This document shows positions 1 through 7,219 of a stretch of DNA of 23,778 nt, piece by piece; positions within the stretch are counted from its first letter, which is position 1; each line of letters begins with the position of its first letter. The notes under the pieces are model-generated. The model was given only the letters and a program-made list of their open reading frames with translations, made no database searches and had not been told where the DNA came from. Position numbers and translations under genes: made by a program. Source of the DNA: Dehalococcoidia bacterium (GTDB lineage Bacteria; Chloroflexota; Dehalococcoidia; UBA2979); assembly GCA_009692725.1 (NCBI GenBank), contig SHYP01000017.1, positions 1-23,778 of the forward strand, in the 5' to 3' direction.

Positions 1-83
1 GCGATCTCCGCAACCGGCTTCTCACGCAGCCGCGCCAGCTCGACTGCCTGCTGTCGAAACTCAGGTGGGTACGGACCAGCCAT
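1..83 (-). CDS. IS3-type transposase OrfA, N-terminal part (cut by window edge)
   Basis: The minus strand from an ATG at 83 encodes 27 residues beginning MAGPYPPEFRQQAVELARLR and running off the window. The pattern PYPPEFRxQAVELAR...KPVAEIA is the start of the transposase_8 helix-turn-helix domain of IS3-family OrfA proteins, which bind the element's terminal inverted repeats. The upstream 60 bases are non-coding and end in a TG-type terminus near 143, which fits an IS end. Only the first part is visible, so subgroup and intactness cannot be judged. Identification rests on motif recognition in a short peptide. Confidence 0.7.
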   Translation of the reverse strand, partial: MAGPYPPEFRQQAVELARLREKPVAEI

Positions 84-143
84 CCCGGACTCCCTTCCCG
101 GCGACATCGTCGCCAAGACTAGGTCGTCCGGGAAACCGGGTCA
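84..143 (-). mobile_element. Probable terminal end of the IS3-like element
   Basis: Between the OrfA start (83) and 143 there is a short non-coding leader. Read on the minus strand, position 143 begins TGACCCGGTTTCCCGGACGA, a TG-starting terminus with internal inverted symmetry, as expected for an IS3-family left end. The other end and any target duplication are outside the window, so the exact boundary is inferred. Confidence 0.45.
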
Positions 144-434
144 GGCTCCGCTTCCAGATGCGGTAAGTCGAGAGCTCGAACAAATTGGCTCACAATGGCC
201 AGCGCTCACCACTGGCTTACTCGATGGCTCCGTTGAAAGATCACCATGCACCAGAGAGCAAATGTACTTGAAACGATCGAATGCTTCCGTGTACGCCACT
301 TCGTCTGGTGCGAGGTCACGGAACGCGCCTCGGAGGACTCGGTGCAAGTGCTGACTGAGCGGGGTCTTCCACTTCTGATGGGGTGCGTCGGGGGGTGCGC
401 ATTGATCACATGAGCCACAGCCTCCGAGACGATG
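141..434 (-). pseudogene. Truncated unrecognised reading frame next to the IS end
   Basis: An open minus-strand frame of 97 codons runs from just after a TGA at 435-437 to a TGA at 141-143, with no ATG or GTG at its beginning. Its first part, GGCGSCDQC followed by KTPLSQHLHRVLRGAFRDL and DEVAYTEAFDRFKYICSLVH, looks protein-like, with a possible Cys-rich knuckle and helical segments. The last 30 residues are Ser/Pro-rich and unconvincing. The terminal stop coincides with the inferred IS end, so this may be a gene remnant broken by insertion. I do not recognise the family. Confidence 0.3.
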
Positions 435-643
435 TCATGCGGGCATACGCTGCCGAACGGTGCGGGCATGTCGCCGCAGTATCGACTGCGACGGTGAGCC
501 TTGCACTCCAATTCTAACGCGGTCTCGGACGGTGGCCGCTAGCCGGCTGTCGAGAGGGCCATCGGGGTCCGGTTTTCGCGGCCCCTATCTCTTATCCCGG
601 CGCACCATTGACCACCGATACCCCCGTGGGGCATCCTACTCCC
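435..643. other. Intergenic region before the cysteine desulfurase
   Basis: There is no convincing coding frame here. Base composition is less GC-extreme than in the genes downstream, in keeping with the remnant next to the insertion sequence. AT-richer hexamers near 585-597 could belong to a promoter for the downstream gene, but no clear -35/-10 pair is seen. Confidence 0.4.
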
Positions 644-1840
644 ATGCCCCACGACGACCCCCCTATCTACCTCGACGCCGCCGCCTCCACGCCGCTCCGT
701 GCCGAGGCGCTCCACGCCATGCTCCCCTACTTCGCCGCCGACTTCGGCAACCCCTCCGGCCACTACGCCCACGGCCGTCGCGCCGCCGACGCCGTCACCG
801 CCGCCCGCGAGCAGATCGCCACCCTCCTCGGCGCCCTCCCCGAAGAGATCGTCTTCACATCCGGCGGCACCGAAAGCATCAACGCCGCGCTCAAGGGCGT
901 CGCCTTCGCGCAGCGCGACGCCGGCGCCGGCGCGCACATCATCACCACCGAGGTGGAGCACCACGCTGTGCTCCACTCCGCGCAGTACCTCGAACGCTTC
1001 GGCTTCGACATCGAGCTCCTGCCCGTCGACCAGTACGGACGCGTCGACCCTGCTCAGGTCGTCGACGCCGTCCGCGCGGACACCGCGCTCGTATCCGTCA
1101 TGTACGCCAACAACGAAGTCGGTACCGTTCAGCCCGTGGCCGCCATCGCGCGGCTGCTCCGCGCCCGCGCCCGCGAGCTCGGCCGCCCGATCCCCTTCCA
1201 CACCGACGCCGTGCAGGCTGCCACCTCGCTCCCGCTCGGCGTCGACACGCTCGGCGTCGACCTGCTCTCGCTCTCCGGGCACAAGTTCGGTGGGCCGAAG
1301 GGCACCGGCGTGCTCTACATCCGCCGCGGCGTCCCCTTCCTGGAGCAGCTCTCCGGCGGCGGCCAGGAGCGCCAGCGTCGCTCCGGCACCGAGAACGTCG
1401 CCGGCATCGTCGGCCTCGCCGTCACCCTCTCCCTCGCCCAGGCCGAGCGCCAGCAGTTCAGCGCCCGCGCCGCGATGCTGCGCGACCGCCTGCTCGCGCG
1501 CCTGCGCGCCAGCCTCGGCGACCTGCACATCAACGGCCACCCAACGGAGCGGCTGCCGCACAACCTGCACCTGTGCTTCGACGGCGTCGAGGGCGAGTCG
1601 CTCGTCGACGCGCTCGACGCCATCGGCATCGAGTGCTCGGCAGGCGCCGCCTGCACCTCCGCAACGTGGGAACCCTCGCATGTGCTCGTCGCCATGGGCG
1701 TGCCGCTGGAGCGCGCGATCGGCTCGCTGCGCCTCACCACCTGGCCCAGCCTCACCGAGGCCGACATTGACCGTGTCGCCGCGGCACTGCCCGCAGTCAT
1801 CGAGCAAGTGCGCCTCGCCGCCGCCCCCGCGCTGCCCTAG
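644..1840 (+). CDS. Cysteine desulfurase (NifS/IscS family)
   Basis: PLP-dependent cysteine desulfurase that removes sulfur from cysteine as an enzyme persulfide and passes it to Fe-S scaffolds or thiolation enzymes in the cytoplasm. Numbering from the ATG at 644 (398 aa): YLDAAASTPL at the N-terminus, the substrate-side EVEHHAV (H106), PLP-contacting HTDAVQA (D188), the Schiff-base lysine in SGHKFGGPKG (K214) and the catalytic cysteine in SAGAACTSATWEPSHVL (C337). The long loop around that Cys resembles E. coli IscS rather than SufS. A TTG 12 codons upstream (608) is a possible alternative start, but homology begins just after the ATG. It stands alone; its likely partner, an IscU-type scaffold, is at 14049-13642. 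No IscR-like regulator is nearby. Confidence 0.93.
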   Translation: MPHDDPPIYLDAAASTPLRAEALHAMLPYFAADFGNPSGHYAHGRRAADAVTAAREQIATLLGALPEEIVFTSGGTESINAALKGVAFAQRDAGAGAHIITTEVEHHAVLHSAQYLERFGFDIELLPVDQYGRVDPAQVVDAVRADTALVSVMYANNEVGTVQPVAAIARLLRARARELGRPIPFHTDAVQAATSLPLGVDTLGVDLLSLSGHKFGGPKGTGVLYIRRGVPFLEQLSGGGQERQRRSGTENVAGIVGLAVTLSLAQAERQQFSARAAMLRDRLLARLRASLGDLHINGHPTERLPHNLHLCFDGVEGESLVDALDAIGIECSAGAACTSATWEPSHVLVAMGVPLERAIGSLRLTTWPSLTEADIDRVAAALPAVIEQVRLAAAPALP

Positions 1841-1905
1841 CGCTGAACCACATTTCCTGAGACTCCGCCCGCTGAGCTGTGACCGACCAAGGGCCGTCGC
1901 TCGAC

Positions 1906-1948
1906 GCCCTCGCCCCGCCGCGCGGGAAGAGGGGCCGGGGGTGAGGGC
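1906..1948 (+). repeat. G-rich palindromic repeat, copy 1
   Basis: A copy of the 9-member family: C-rich arm, short centre, complementary G-rich arm, then CCGGGGGTGAGGGC. It begins 65 bases after the cysteine desulfurase stop. Four G-runs of at least three are present on the plus strand (loops AAGA, CC, TGA). The right arm has GGGAAG where most copies have GGGGAG. Confidence 0.85.
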
Positions 1949-2025
1949 TCCCGGCCAGCGCGTGCGACGTCGACGGCGCTGGGCGAGCAGCTGGAGGGGA
2001 GGGCCGCAAAGAACTGCCTATGCGC

Positions 2026-2055
2026 TTTACGCGGTCACGCACCGGCTGCTATGAT
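2026..2055 (+). promoter_or_regulatory. Possible sigma70-type promoter for the small HTH gene
   Basis: TTTACG (2026-2031) and TATGAT (2050-2055) are separated by 18 bases. The -10 box matches five of six consensus positions. It stands out in otherwise very GC-rich DNA and lies about 60 bases before the GTG start at 2116. Confidence 0.45.
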
Positions 2056-2115
2056 TGCGTACGCGCCTGAGCACTTCGGCCTCCAGCCCGGACCCCAGAC
2101 GATGGAACAACGTAC

Positions 2116-2331
2116 GTGCCTGACTCCCCGTTCAACGACTACCTCGACCTGGTGGAGGCCGCGCGCGAGCTCGGCATCCACCCGCAGAGCCTGCGCCGCC
2201 TGATCAAGCAGCGGCGCGTCCCCGCCGTGCTCTTCGCCGGCAAGTACCTCATCGAGCGCGACAAGCTCGAGATGTTCAAGTCCAACTACGACCCGCGCCC
2301 CGGCCGCAAGCCGATCCGGCGCCTGCTCTAG
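2116..2331 (+). CDS. Small helix-turn-helix protein, excisionase/MerR-like
   Basis: A 71-residue protein from a GTG start with GGA about 10 bases upstream. Residues 9-45 (LVEAARELGIHPQSLRRLIK, then RRVPAVLFAGKYLIERDKLE) follow the excisionase-type winged helix-turn-helix pattern: a helix that senses 'AA..LG', a recognition helix ending in K/R, and a beta wing with the F-AGKYLI signature. The tail YDPRPGRKPIRR is basic. Such small proteins bind DNA as regulators or recombination directionality factors; no integrase is nearby, so a regulatory role is more likely. Target unknown. Confidence 0.75.
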   Translation: MPDSPFNDYLDLVEAARELGIHPQSLRRLIKQRRVPAVLFAGKYLIERDKLEMFKSNYDPRPGRKPIRRLL

Positions 2332-2516
2332 CGGTCGGCCGCCCCGCCTCGCTCGCCTCCGCGTCCCGAACCACACGGCCCACGGACCACTGCGCCGTCG
2401 CTCAGCGAGGGGGTCCGCGCCGAGCCAGCGACCGGGTCGCGACGGCCGTACCCGTCACGGCCAGCTCGAGCGTGCGTCGGCGAAGGTCGCGACATCGAAC
2501 GTTCGCCAGCGGTTGC

Positions 2517-2774
2517 CTATCGCAGCAGCGCGTTTGCGACGACAGGCCACCAGCCGAGCGCGAGCCCGCCGATCGCGGTCGCCCCGCGTCGCCATGACGG
2601 CCACAACAGCACACCCGCAACCGTAGCTCCGGATCCTCCGAAGATCACCGCCGCGCCGACCGCGTTGAACGCGAGCCATCCGAGCGCGCCACCAGCTGGC
2701 CCCGCCACCAGCAACAGCGTTGACACGAAGCGGCGCGTGTCACGATCCACGACTGCCTCGCGCCGTCTCCGCAC
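2517..2774 (-). CDS. Small hydrophobic membrane protein, unknown function
   Basis: An 85-residue frame from a GTG start, 12 bases after the stop of the preceding gene. A basic N-terminus (RRRRE, then DRDTRRF) is followed by hydrophobic stretches at about 18-32, 34-57 and 66-84, compatible with two or three membrane helices. No family recognised. Hydrophobic organisation and operon-like spacing support it, but in DNA this GC-rich a chance frame of this length is possible. Confidence 0.45.
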   Translation of the reverse strand: MRRRREAVVDRDTRRFVSTLLLVAGPAGGALGWLAFNAVGAAVIFGGSGATVAGVLLWPSWRRGATAIGGLALGWWPVVANALLR

Positions 2775-2786
2775 TCAACCACAGAC

Positions 2787-3571
2787 CTAGACGGGCGGCT
2801 CGATGCGGATCGCCGACGAGTTCAGCTCCGTCATGTTCAGCTCCAGCTTCAGCACGCCCGGCTCGCGCGCCCCGGTCGCCTCCAGCATGAGCCGCACCGG
2901 CACCCCGCTCGCGCGCGCCACCCACAGCGTCGAGTCACCGCGCAGCACCGCGTTCTCCGGCAACAGCTGCGCATCCGCTCCGAACACGCGCCGCAGTTGC
3001 TCCGCGTTCAGCGAGTAGCGCAGCGCGTCGACGCCGTTCACCCGCTCCTGCGCCGACTTCATGTCGCGCAGCCCGTCGCGGATGCGTGCCACCGCGCGCC
3101 CATCGAGCGCCGCGCCCCCGGATCGATCTGCAGCGCCGGCACGCCCGGCTGCAGGCTCGCCTGCGGCTCCCATGCGCCGCCGTCCTCGCGCGTCCATGCT
3201 CGATCGCCGATCTGGATCGTCTCTAGGTCCAGCGCCACGAACCCGAGGTTCGCCTTCACCGTCGAGTGCTCGCGGTCCGCATCCACCACCGCGCCCGCGA
3301 TCGCGAACGTGAGGGGCTTGTCCGACGCGACGCCTGTCGTGACCGGCCCGGCCAGCCCGCCCGACATCTCGATCGCCAGCGTGTACCGGTACGACGTGAG
3401 CGCAGGTGCGTCGGCCGCCTCGCCTGTCGTCGAGCCCCCCGCGGCGGCCTTTGCGCCCGAGGCGTCGCCACCGTCCCCGCCGCCGCGCATCGCGAGCGCT
3501 CCCGCGACGCCCAGCGCCACTCCCACCACCGCCACGGCGGCCCACAGCCGCCAGCCACGTACCTGTTGCAT
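2787..3571 (-). CDS. Membrane-anchored LolA/LppX-like protein, frame interrupted
   Basis: The N-terminal part (ATG at 3571) has a signal-anchor helix (WRLWAAVAVVGVALGVAGAL), a Gly/Ala-rich linker and a beta-rich segment (SYRYTLAIEMSGG, TIQIGDRAWTREDGGAWEPQ). The C-terminal part (LRDMKSAQERVNGVDALRYS through LWVARASGVPVRLML to a TAG at 2787) is in another frame. They join if one base is added to the run of five C at 3115-3119. The joined protein of about 260 aa has the shape of LolA-fold periplasmic or lipoprotein carriers (LppX/LprG-like): a strand-rich sheet, YSL.AEQL and a late MxLE.TG strand. There is no lipobox Cys, so the anchor is the N-terminal helix. Family assignment is tentative. 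The break may be a sequencing error or a real mutation. Confidence 0.6.
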
Positions 3572-3667
3572 CGTGCTGACCCCTCATACCCGCCCCTTCA
3601 ACCGTGGCGGAGCCGGGGCGGCAGGTCAACCGCCGGTGCGAGGGCCTGCTCGAGCCGGTCGCGCGCC

Positions 3668-4336
3668 CTACGGGAGCGGCGGCCGCGCGTCCCCCTCCTG
3701 ATGCAGATACTGGAGCGCCCGCCGATACTCCTCGTCCGGGATGCGCTCCGCGCCGTGCAGGTACGTGAGCAACACCTCCACGCTCAGCAGCGGATGCAGC
3801 CGCACGCCCAGCGACTCCAGCCGCGCCCGCGCGCCCTGCTCGCGCGTGATCAGCACCGCAGCGTCACGCACGTGCAGCCCCGCGCGTCGTAACCGTTCCA
3901 CCGTCGCCACGAGCGAACCGCCGCCCGTCGCGAGGTCATCGACGATCAGCGCCGTCTGCCCCGGCCGGTAGATCCCCTCGATCTGCGGGCGCTCGTCCTC
4001 CGGCCGGTCCGGCCGCGCGTACAGCAGCGGCACGCCCATCCGCAACGACAGCGCCGTCGCCACGTGCAGCCCGCCGATCGGCACCCCCGCGATCAACTCG
4101 AACTGCTCCACCGGCCGGTTGCGCCGCACCAGCGCCAGCTGCAGCTCGTCCGCTAACAGCGACGCGACGTGCGCGAGCGCTTCCGGCCGCGCGATCAGCA
4201 GCTTCGGGTTCACGTACACCGGCGAATTGCGCACCGTGCGACCGAGCGTGAAGTCGCCGAACTGCACACCGCCCAGCCGCCACAGCAGCTCGGCCAGCCA
4301 CAGCCGCCCGTTCGGCTCCCCGGGCCCCGCGCCCAT
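3668..4336 (-). CDS. pyrE: Orotate phosphoribosyltransferase (PyrE-like)
   Basis: Transfers the phosphoribosyl group of PRPP to orotate to give OMP in pyrimidine synthesis. The 222-residue protein from ATG 4336 shows the early GGVQFGDFTL and SPVYVNPKLLIARPE segments typical of PyrE (usually 'SP.Y.D.R'), GVPIGGLHVATALS, and the PRPP-binding loop TALIVDDLATGGGS at about 128-141. An in-frame extension to 4384 adds 16 Arg/Ala-rich residues with no homology and is not preferred. Family length is about 210, so it is intact. It lies 111 bases downstream of the DinB-like gene; other pyr genes are not in the window. A non-PyrE phosphoribosyltransferase is a lesser alternative. Confidence 0.85.
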   Translation of the reverse strand: MGAGPGEPNGRLWLAELLWRLGGVQFGDFTLGRTVRNSPVYVNPKLLIARPEALAHVASLLADELQLALVRRNRPVEQFELIAGVPIGGLHVATALSLRMGVPLLYARPDRPEDERPQIEGIYRPGQTALIVDDLATGGGSLVATVERLRRAGLHVRDAAVLITREQGARARLESLGVRLHPLLSVEVLLTYLHGAERIPDEEYRRALQYLHQEGDARPPLP

Positions 4337-4447
4337 GCTTACGCTACGCCCCGCCCGAGGGGCGCGTGGCGCTCCACGCTCCACCGCCGGCCACCAGCCA
4401 ACCAGCCGCCACTCCGCCAGTTGCCGCGAGGGCGTGCGTCGCCGCCA

Positions 4448-4984
4448 TCAGTCGCGCCGGCGCTGGTCCGGCTCCCCGGCCAGGAACCGCGGTGTGTACT
4501 CGGACTGCCGCCCCGCGATCTGCGCCGCGTGCATACGGTCGTGGCGGTAATACGAACGCAGCCATTGCAGCACGCTCAGCTCCCCGAAGATTGGGCTCAC
4601 CGACATGCGGTCGTACGCCGCGGGCGGCAGCGTCTCGAGGTACGCCAGCGTCACCGCGCGCTGCCGCAACAGCTCGTCCACGTGCTGCGCCACCGTCGCC
4701 GCGTGCGCGCCCTCCGCGTCGATGCGCGCCGGGTCGCGGCTCACCGTGCCCGTGAGGTCCGGGCGCTCCTCCTCCACCGCGCGTTGCACCCACGTCCGGT
4801 ACGACGCCTCCATCGACGCCATGTGCGCGAGCTGCTCATTCGCGGACCAGCCTGCCTCGCCGTCACCCTCGGGCGGGCGCTCCTGCGCGCGCGCTTCGCT
4901 CAGCTCGCGCACGATCGCCAGCAGCGCCGCGCGCTCCTCCTGCATCTTGCTCAGCAGCTCGTCGACCTGCGCCTGTGTCGCCAT
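4448..4984 (-). CDS. DinB-like four-helix bundle protein
   Basis: A 178-residue protein with the DinB-like (DUF664/DinB_2) signature: a first helix DELLSKMQEERAALL, the motif WSANEQLAHMASMEA with metal-ligand candidate H54, and the late YYRHDRMHAAQIAG with H148 and H152, together forming the usual three-His metal site. Members include thiol-dependent transferases and hydrolases of small molecules, most uncharacterised; the substrate cannot be told here. Its ATG is 7 bases after the DUF429 stop, so the two are co-transcribed. Confidence 0.8.
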   Translation of the reverse strand: MATQAQVDELLSKMQEERAALLAIVRELSEARAQERPPEGDGEAGWSANEQLAHMASMEASYRTWVQRAVEEERPDLTGTVSRDPARIDAEGAHAATVAQHVDELLRQRAVTLAYLETLPPAAYDRMSVSPIFGELSVLQWLRSYYRHDRMHAAQIAGRQSEYTPRFLAGEPDQRRRD

Positions 4985-4991
4985 AACGTGA

Positions 4992-5636
4992 CTATACCTC
5001 GCTCGCGCACGCGGCAGCGAGCCACGCCGCGCCTGCCGTATCGAGCGGCGCAGCGAACGGCGCGGGCACCCCCGGCCCGAACGTCTCCGTCGCCCCCGCC
5101 CGATGCAGCAGCGCCATCACCGCGCACGTCACCGCGTCCAGCTCGTCGTGCGTGATGCGCCGCACGCGCGGCAACCCCCGCACGCCGATGCGCCGCAGCC
5201 CGCGCTCCAGCCCCGCGAGGTCTGCCTGCTTGCGCGGCAGCCCCAGCCGGTCCTGCGCCATCCCCGGAAACACCTCCAGTACCGGCACGCCCGCGGCGTC
5301 GAGCCGCGCCCACAGCTGCGCGCCGCGCAGCGTCAGCCCCACCATCGACGGCAGCAGCGAGGGATACACCCGGTAGCCCGCCGCGATCAGCGCGCGGTCC
5401 ACCGCGCGCAGGATGCCGGAGCGCGCGCGCGCGCACGCGCGCTCCGCGCAGCAGCGCCCCTCCGGCAGCCCCAGCGGCGCGTCGATGGCCACCAGTGCCG
5501 GCCGCACTTGCGCCACCGCCGCCTCGATCTCCGCATCCGTGCGCGCCGTCCCCAGCAGCATCAGGCGCCAATCCGCGTCGAGCGCCGCGAGCCCCGTCGG
5601 ATAGCGCGGCCCCGACCGCAGGTCGATCCCCAGCAC
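4992..5636 (-). CDS. DUF429 family protein
   Basis: A 214-residue protein with the RNase H-like DUF429 layout: an opening strand VLGIDLRSGPRYPTG, ALVAIDAPLGLPEGR in the middle, VYPSLLPSM, VLEVFPGMAQ and a late HDELDAVTCAVMALL with acidic residues. Members are described as predicted nucleases, but no function is established. Start choice matters: an ATG at 5786 would put repeat copy 2 (5662-5707) in the N-terminus, whereas homology begins at the GTG at 5636, or at a TTG at 5660 immediately after the repeat. The gene leads a minus-strand group with DinB and pyrE. Confidence 0.72.
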   Translation of the reverse strand: MLGIDLRSGPRYPTGLAALDADWRLMLLGTARTDAEIEAAVAQVRPALVAIDAPLGLPEGRCCAERACARARSGILRAVDRALIAAGYRVYPSLLPSMVGLTLRGAQLWARLDAAGVPVLEVFPGMAQDRLGLPRKQADLAGLERGLRRIGVRGLPRVRRITHDELDAVTCAVMALLHRAGATETFGPGVPAPFAAPLDTAGAAWLAAACASEV

Positions 5637-5661
5637 CGTCCCGCGCGCACCACGCTCCAAC

Positions 5662-5707
5662 TCCCCCTCGCCCCGCGTTGCGGGGAGAGGGGGCCGGGGG
5701 GTGAGGG
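5662..5707 (+). repeat. G-rich palindromic repeat, copy 2
   Basis: Full-length copy with four plus-strand G-runs (loops AGA, CC, TGA). The hairpin centre is GTT rather than the common CGC-type. It lies between two divergent genes, directly abutting the TTG alternative start of the DUF429 gene. It is the clearest member of the family not placed after a stop codon. Confidence 0.85.
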
Positions 5708-5774
5708 TCTGGCCTCGCCCCGCGCGGGCCGCGGGACGCGGGCTGAGCACCTTCGCGGTCGCCGCGCGGCCCTT

Positions 5775-5783
5775 TGCTACACT
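5775..5783 (+). promoter_or_regulatory. Possible extended -10 promoter for the rhodanese gene
   Basis: TGCTACACT combines an extended -10 TGN with TACACT (5778-5783), about 50 bases before the GTG at 5832. No good -35 is seen, which is usual for extended -10 promoters. Weak evidence. Confidence 0.3.
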
Positions 5784-5831
5784 CACTCCAGCACCCTACC
5801 GCGGGCCCCGCCCCGCACGAAAGGACCCGCC

Positions 5832-6173
5832 GTGCCCACCAAGAACGAGCTCGAGCCATTCTCCCGCATCACTGTCGCCGAGGCCAGGGCGATGATCGAC
5901 GCCGGCAGCGTGCAGGTGATCGACTCGCGCGAGCCGCACGAGCACTTCGACGGGCACGTCCCCGGCTCGCTCAACATCCCGCATATGGCCACGCTGCCCC
6001 GCAACCAGGACCTCTCCCGCGACCAGCCGATCCTCTTTATCTGCAAGTCCGGCCAGCGCTCCGCCGTCGCCGCGGAGTTCGCCGCGTCGCTCGGCCTCAC
6101 CGACCTCTATAACGTCGAAGGCGGGCACGACGCCTGGCGCGAAGCCGGCTACCCGCTCGAAGAAGGAGACTAG
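5832..6173 (+). CDS. Single-domain rhodanese
   Basis: A 113-residue sulfurtransferase-type domain from a GTG start preceded by a good ribosome site GAAAGGA at 5819-5825. The conserved strand VIDSREPHEHFDGHVPGSLN (about 29-48) and active loop CKSGQRS with nucleophile C71 are intact, as is GGHDAWREAGYPLE at the C-terminus. Rhodaneses of this size carry persulfide sulfur between enzymes in the cytoplasm; the acceptor is unknown, though a cysteine desulfurase lies 4 kb upstream. A much longer in-frame extension upstream is Arg/Pro-rich and antisense to DUF429, so it was rejected. The TAG stop is in the same frame as the HAD gene that follows. Confidence 0.9.
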   Translation: MPTKNELEPFSRITVAEARAMIDAGSVQVIDSREPHEHFDGHVPGSLNIPHMATLPRNQDLSRDQPILFICKSGQRSAVAAEFAASLGLTDLYNVEGGHDAWREAGYPLEEGD

Positions 6174-6176
6174 CGC

Positions 6177-6866
6177 ACGCCTCCGACGCGCCTGCTGCTG
6201 TTCGACCTCGACCTGACGCTACTCAGCGCCACCGGCGCGTCGCGCGACGCCATGACACGCGCTTTCGCCGCACTCACCGGCGCTCCGGACGCCTTCGCGG
6301 GCTTGCGCTTCGCCGGCCGCACCGACCGCTGGATCGCGCAACAGGCCGCGAGCGCGGCCGGTGTCGTGCTCGATGACGCGCTGTTCGTCGCCTTCGCCGC
6401 CGCCTACGCCGACGCGCTGCGCGCCGCGCTCGCGACGCAACCGTGCTCCGCGCTGCCCGGGGCCGCCGACCTGCTCGCCACGCTCTGCGCGCGCGACAGA
6501 CTCGCGAGCCTCGCGCTCGGCGTCGCGACCGGCAACCTGCGCGCTACCGCGGCGCTGAAGATCGCGCACGCCGGCCTCGCCGCGTACCTCCCGCACGACC
6601 GCGGCGGCTACGGCGACGACCACGCCGATCGCCCGGACGTGCTGCGCGCCGCTGTCGCCGCCTGCGGCTGGCCCGCCGGAGCGCGCGTCATCGTCGTCGG
6701 CGACTCCGAGCACGACATCACCGCCGCGCGCGCCATCTGCGCCACCGCCGTGGGCGTCGCCACCGGCGCACGCACCGAGCGCGAGCTGCGCGAGGCCGGC
6801 GCCGTCGCCACGCTCCCCGATCTGCGCGACACCGCCGCCGCCCTCCGCCTCCTGCTCGACGTCTGA
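6177..6866 (+). CDS. HAD-superfamily phosphatase with likely ACG start
   Basis: Shows HAD motif I FDLDLTLL (nucleophile D10 and acid D12 if ACG 6177 is residue 1), motif II GVATGN, a motif III lysine in AALKIAHAGL and motif IV VVGDSEHDI, with a helical cap between I and II: a phosphoglycolate phosphatase/beta-phosphoglucomutase-like enzyme of about 229 aa. The first ATG (6252) is too late because it would remove motif I. Between the rhodanese TAG (6171-6173) and motif I there is no ATG, GTG or TTG. AAGGAG at 6163-6168 stands 8 bases before ACG 6177, giving PPTRLLLFDLDLT after the initiator. Either an ACG start or a T-to-C change in an original ATG explains this. Substrate unknown. Confidence 0.82.
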   Translation, partial: TPPTRLLLFDLDLTLLSATGASRDAMTRAFAALTGAPDAFAGLRFAGRTDRWIAQQAASAAGVVLDDALFVAFAAAYADALRAALATQPCSALPGAADLLATLCARDRLASLALGVATGNLRATAALKIAHAGLAAYLPHDRGGYGDDHADRPDVLRAAVAACGWPAGARVIVVGDSEHDITAARAICATAVGVATGARTERELREAGAVATLPDLRDTAAALRLLLDV

Positions 6867-6895
6867 CCACCCGCCCGCGCCCGCGCCGTTCCGAC

Positions 6896-6941
6896 TCCCC
6901 CTCGCCTCGCCGTACGGGGAGAGGGGGCCGGGGGGTGAGGG
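6896..6941 (+). repeat. G-rich palindromic repeat, copy 3
   Basis: Starts 29 bases after the HAD stop. Four plus-strand G-runs are present. The hairpin centre is TCGCCGTAC-like, with loss of some arm pairing compared with copies 4, 6 and 7. Confidence 0.85.
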
Positions 6942-6992
6942 TCCCCGCGACACAGTAGCGGTGTCGCCGTTCGCCGCACGGCGCGCTCTCTC

Positions 6993-7036
6993 TCCCCCTC
7001 GCCCCGCCGCGCGGGGAGAGGGGGCCGGGGGGAGGG
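6993..7036 (+). repeat. G-rich palindromic repeat, copy 4
   Basis: Best-paired arms of the family (centre CGC between complementary GC-rich arms). The right end reads GGGGGGAGGG, lacking the TG found in other copies. Four G-runs are kept. Confidence 0.85.
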
Positions 7037-7219
7037 TCTCCGCTACCTCGAGCGCAGCGCCGCTCGCGCCGCCTGCTCCACGTGCATCACCCACCGCTCG
7101 CCCGCGTCGCCGCCGGCCTCGCTTCGCCTCGCCCGACGAACGGCGCTGCAATGAGCATCGACGCCCAACCGCGCTCGCAGTATCGGGGCCTACCCCACCC
7201 GCGATCGGTGTCGGAACTG

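Noticed and set aside
460..2054. Long frames in both directions across the cysteine desulfurase
   Set aside because: Low-complexity Arg/Pro/Ser translations; only the 644-1840 frame has family motifs.
3050..3130. Programmed ribosomal frameshift in the lipoprotein-like gene
   Set aside because: No slippery heptamer with a downstream structure stands out beyond the C-run; error or mutation is simpler.
6171..6173. TAG as a recoded (pyrrolysine) codon
   Set aside because: Other genes in the window end normally with TAG, for example at 1838-1840 and 2329-2331, and a placed Shine-Dalgarno explains HAD translation.
7037..7219. Short minus-strand frame between repeat copies
   Set aside because: About 45 codons, no canonical ATG at a sensible place, no family; could not be supported as a gene.
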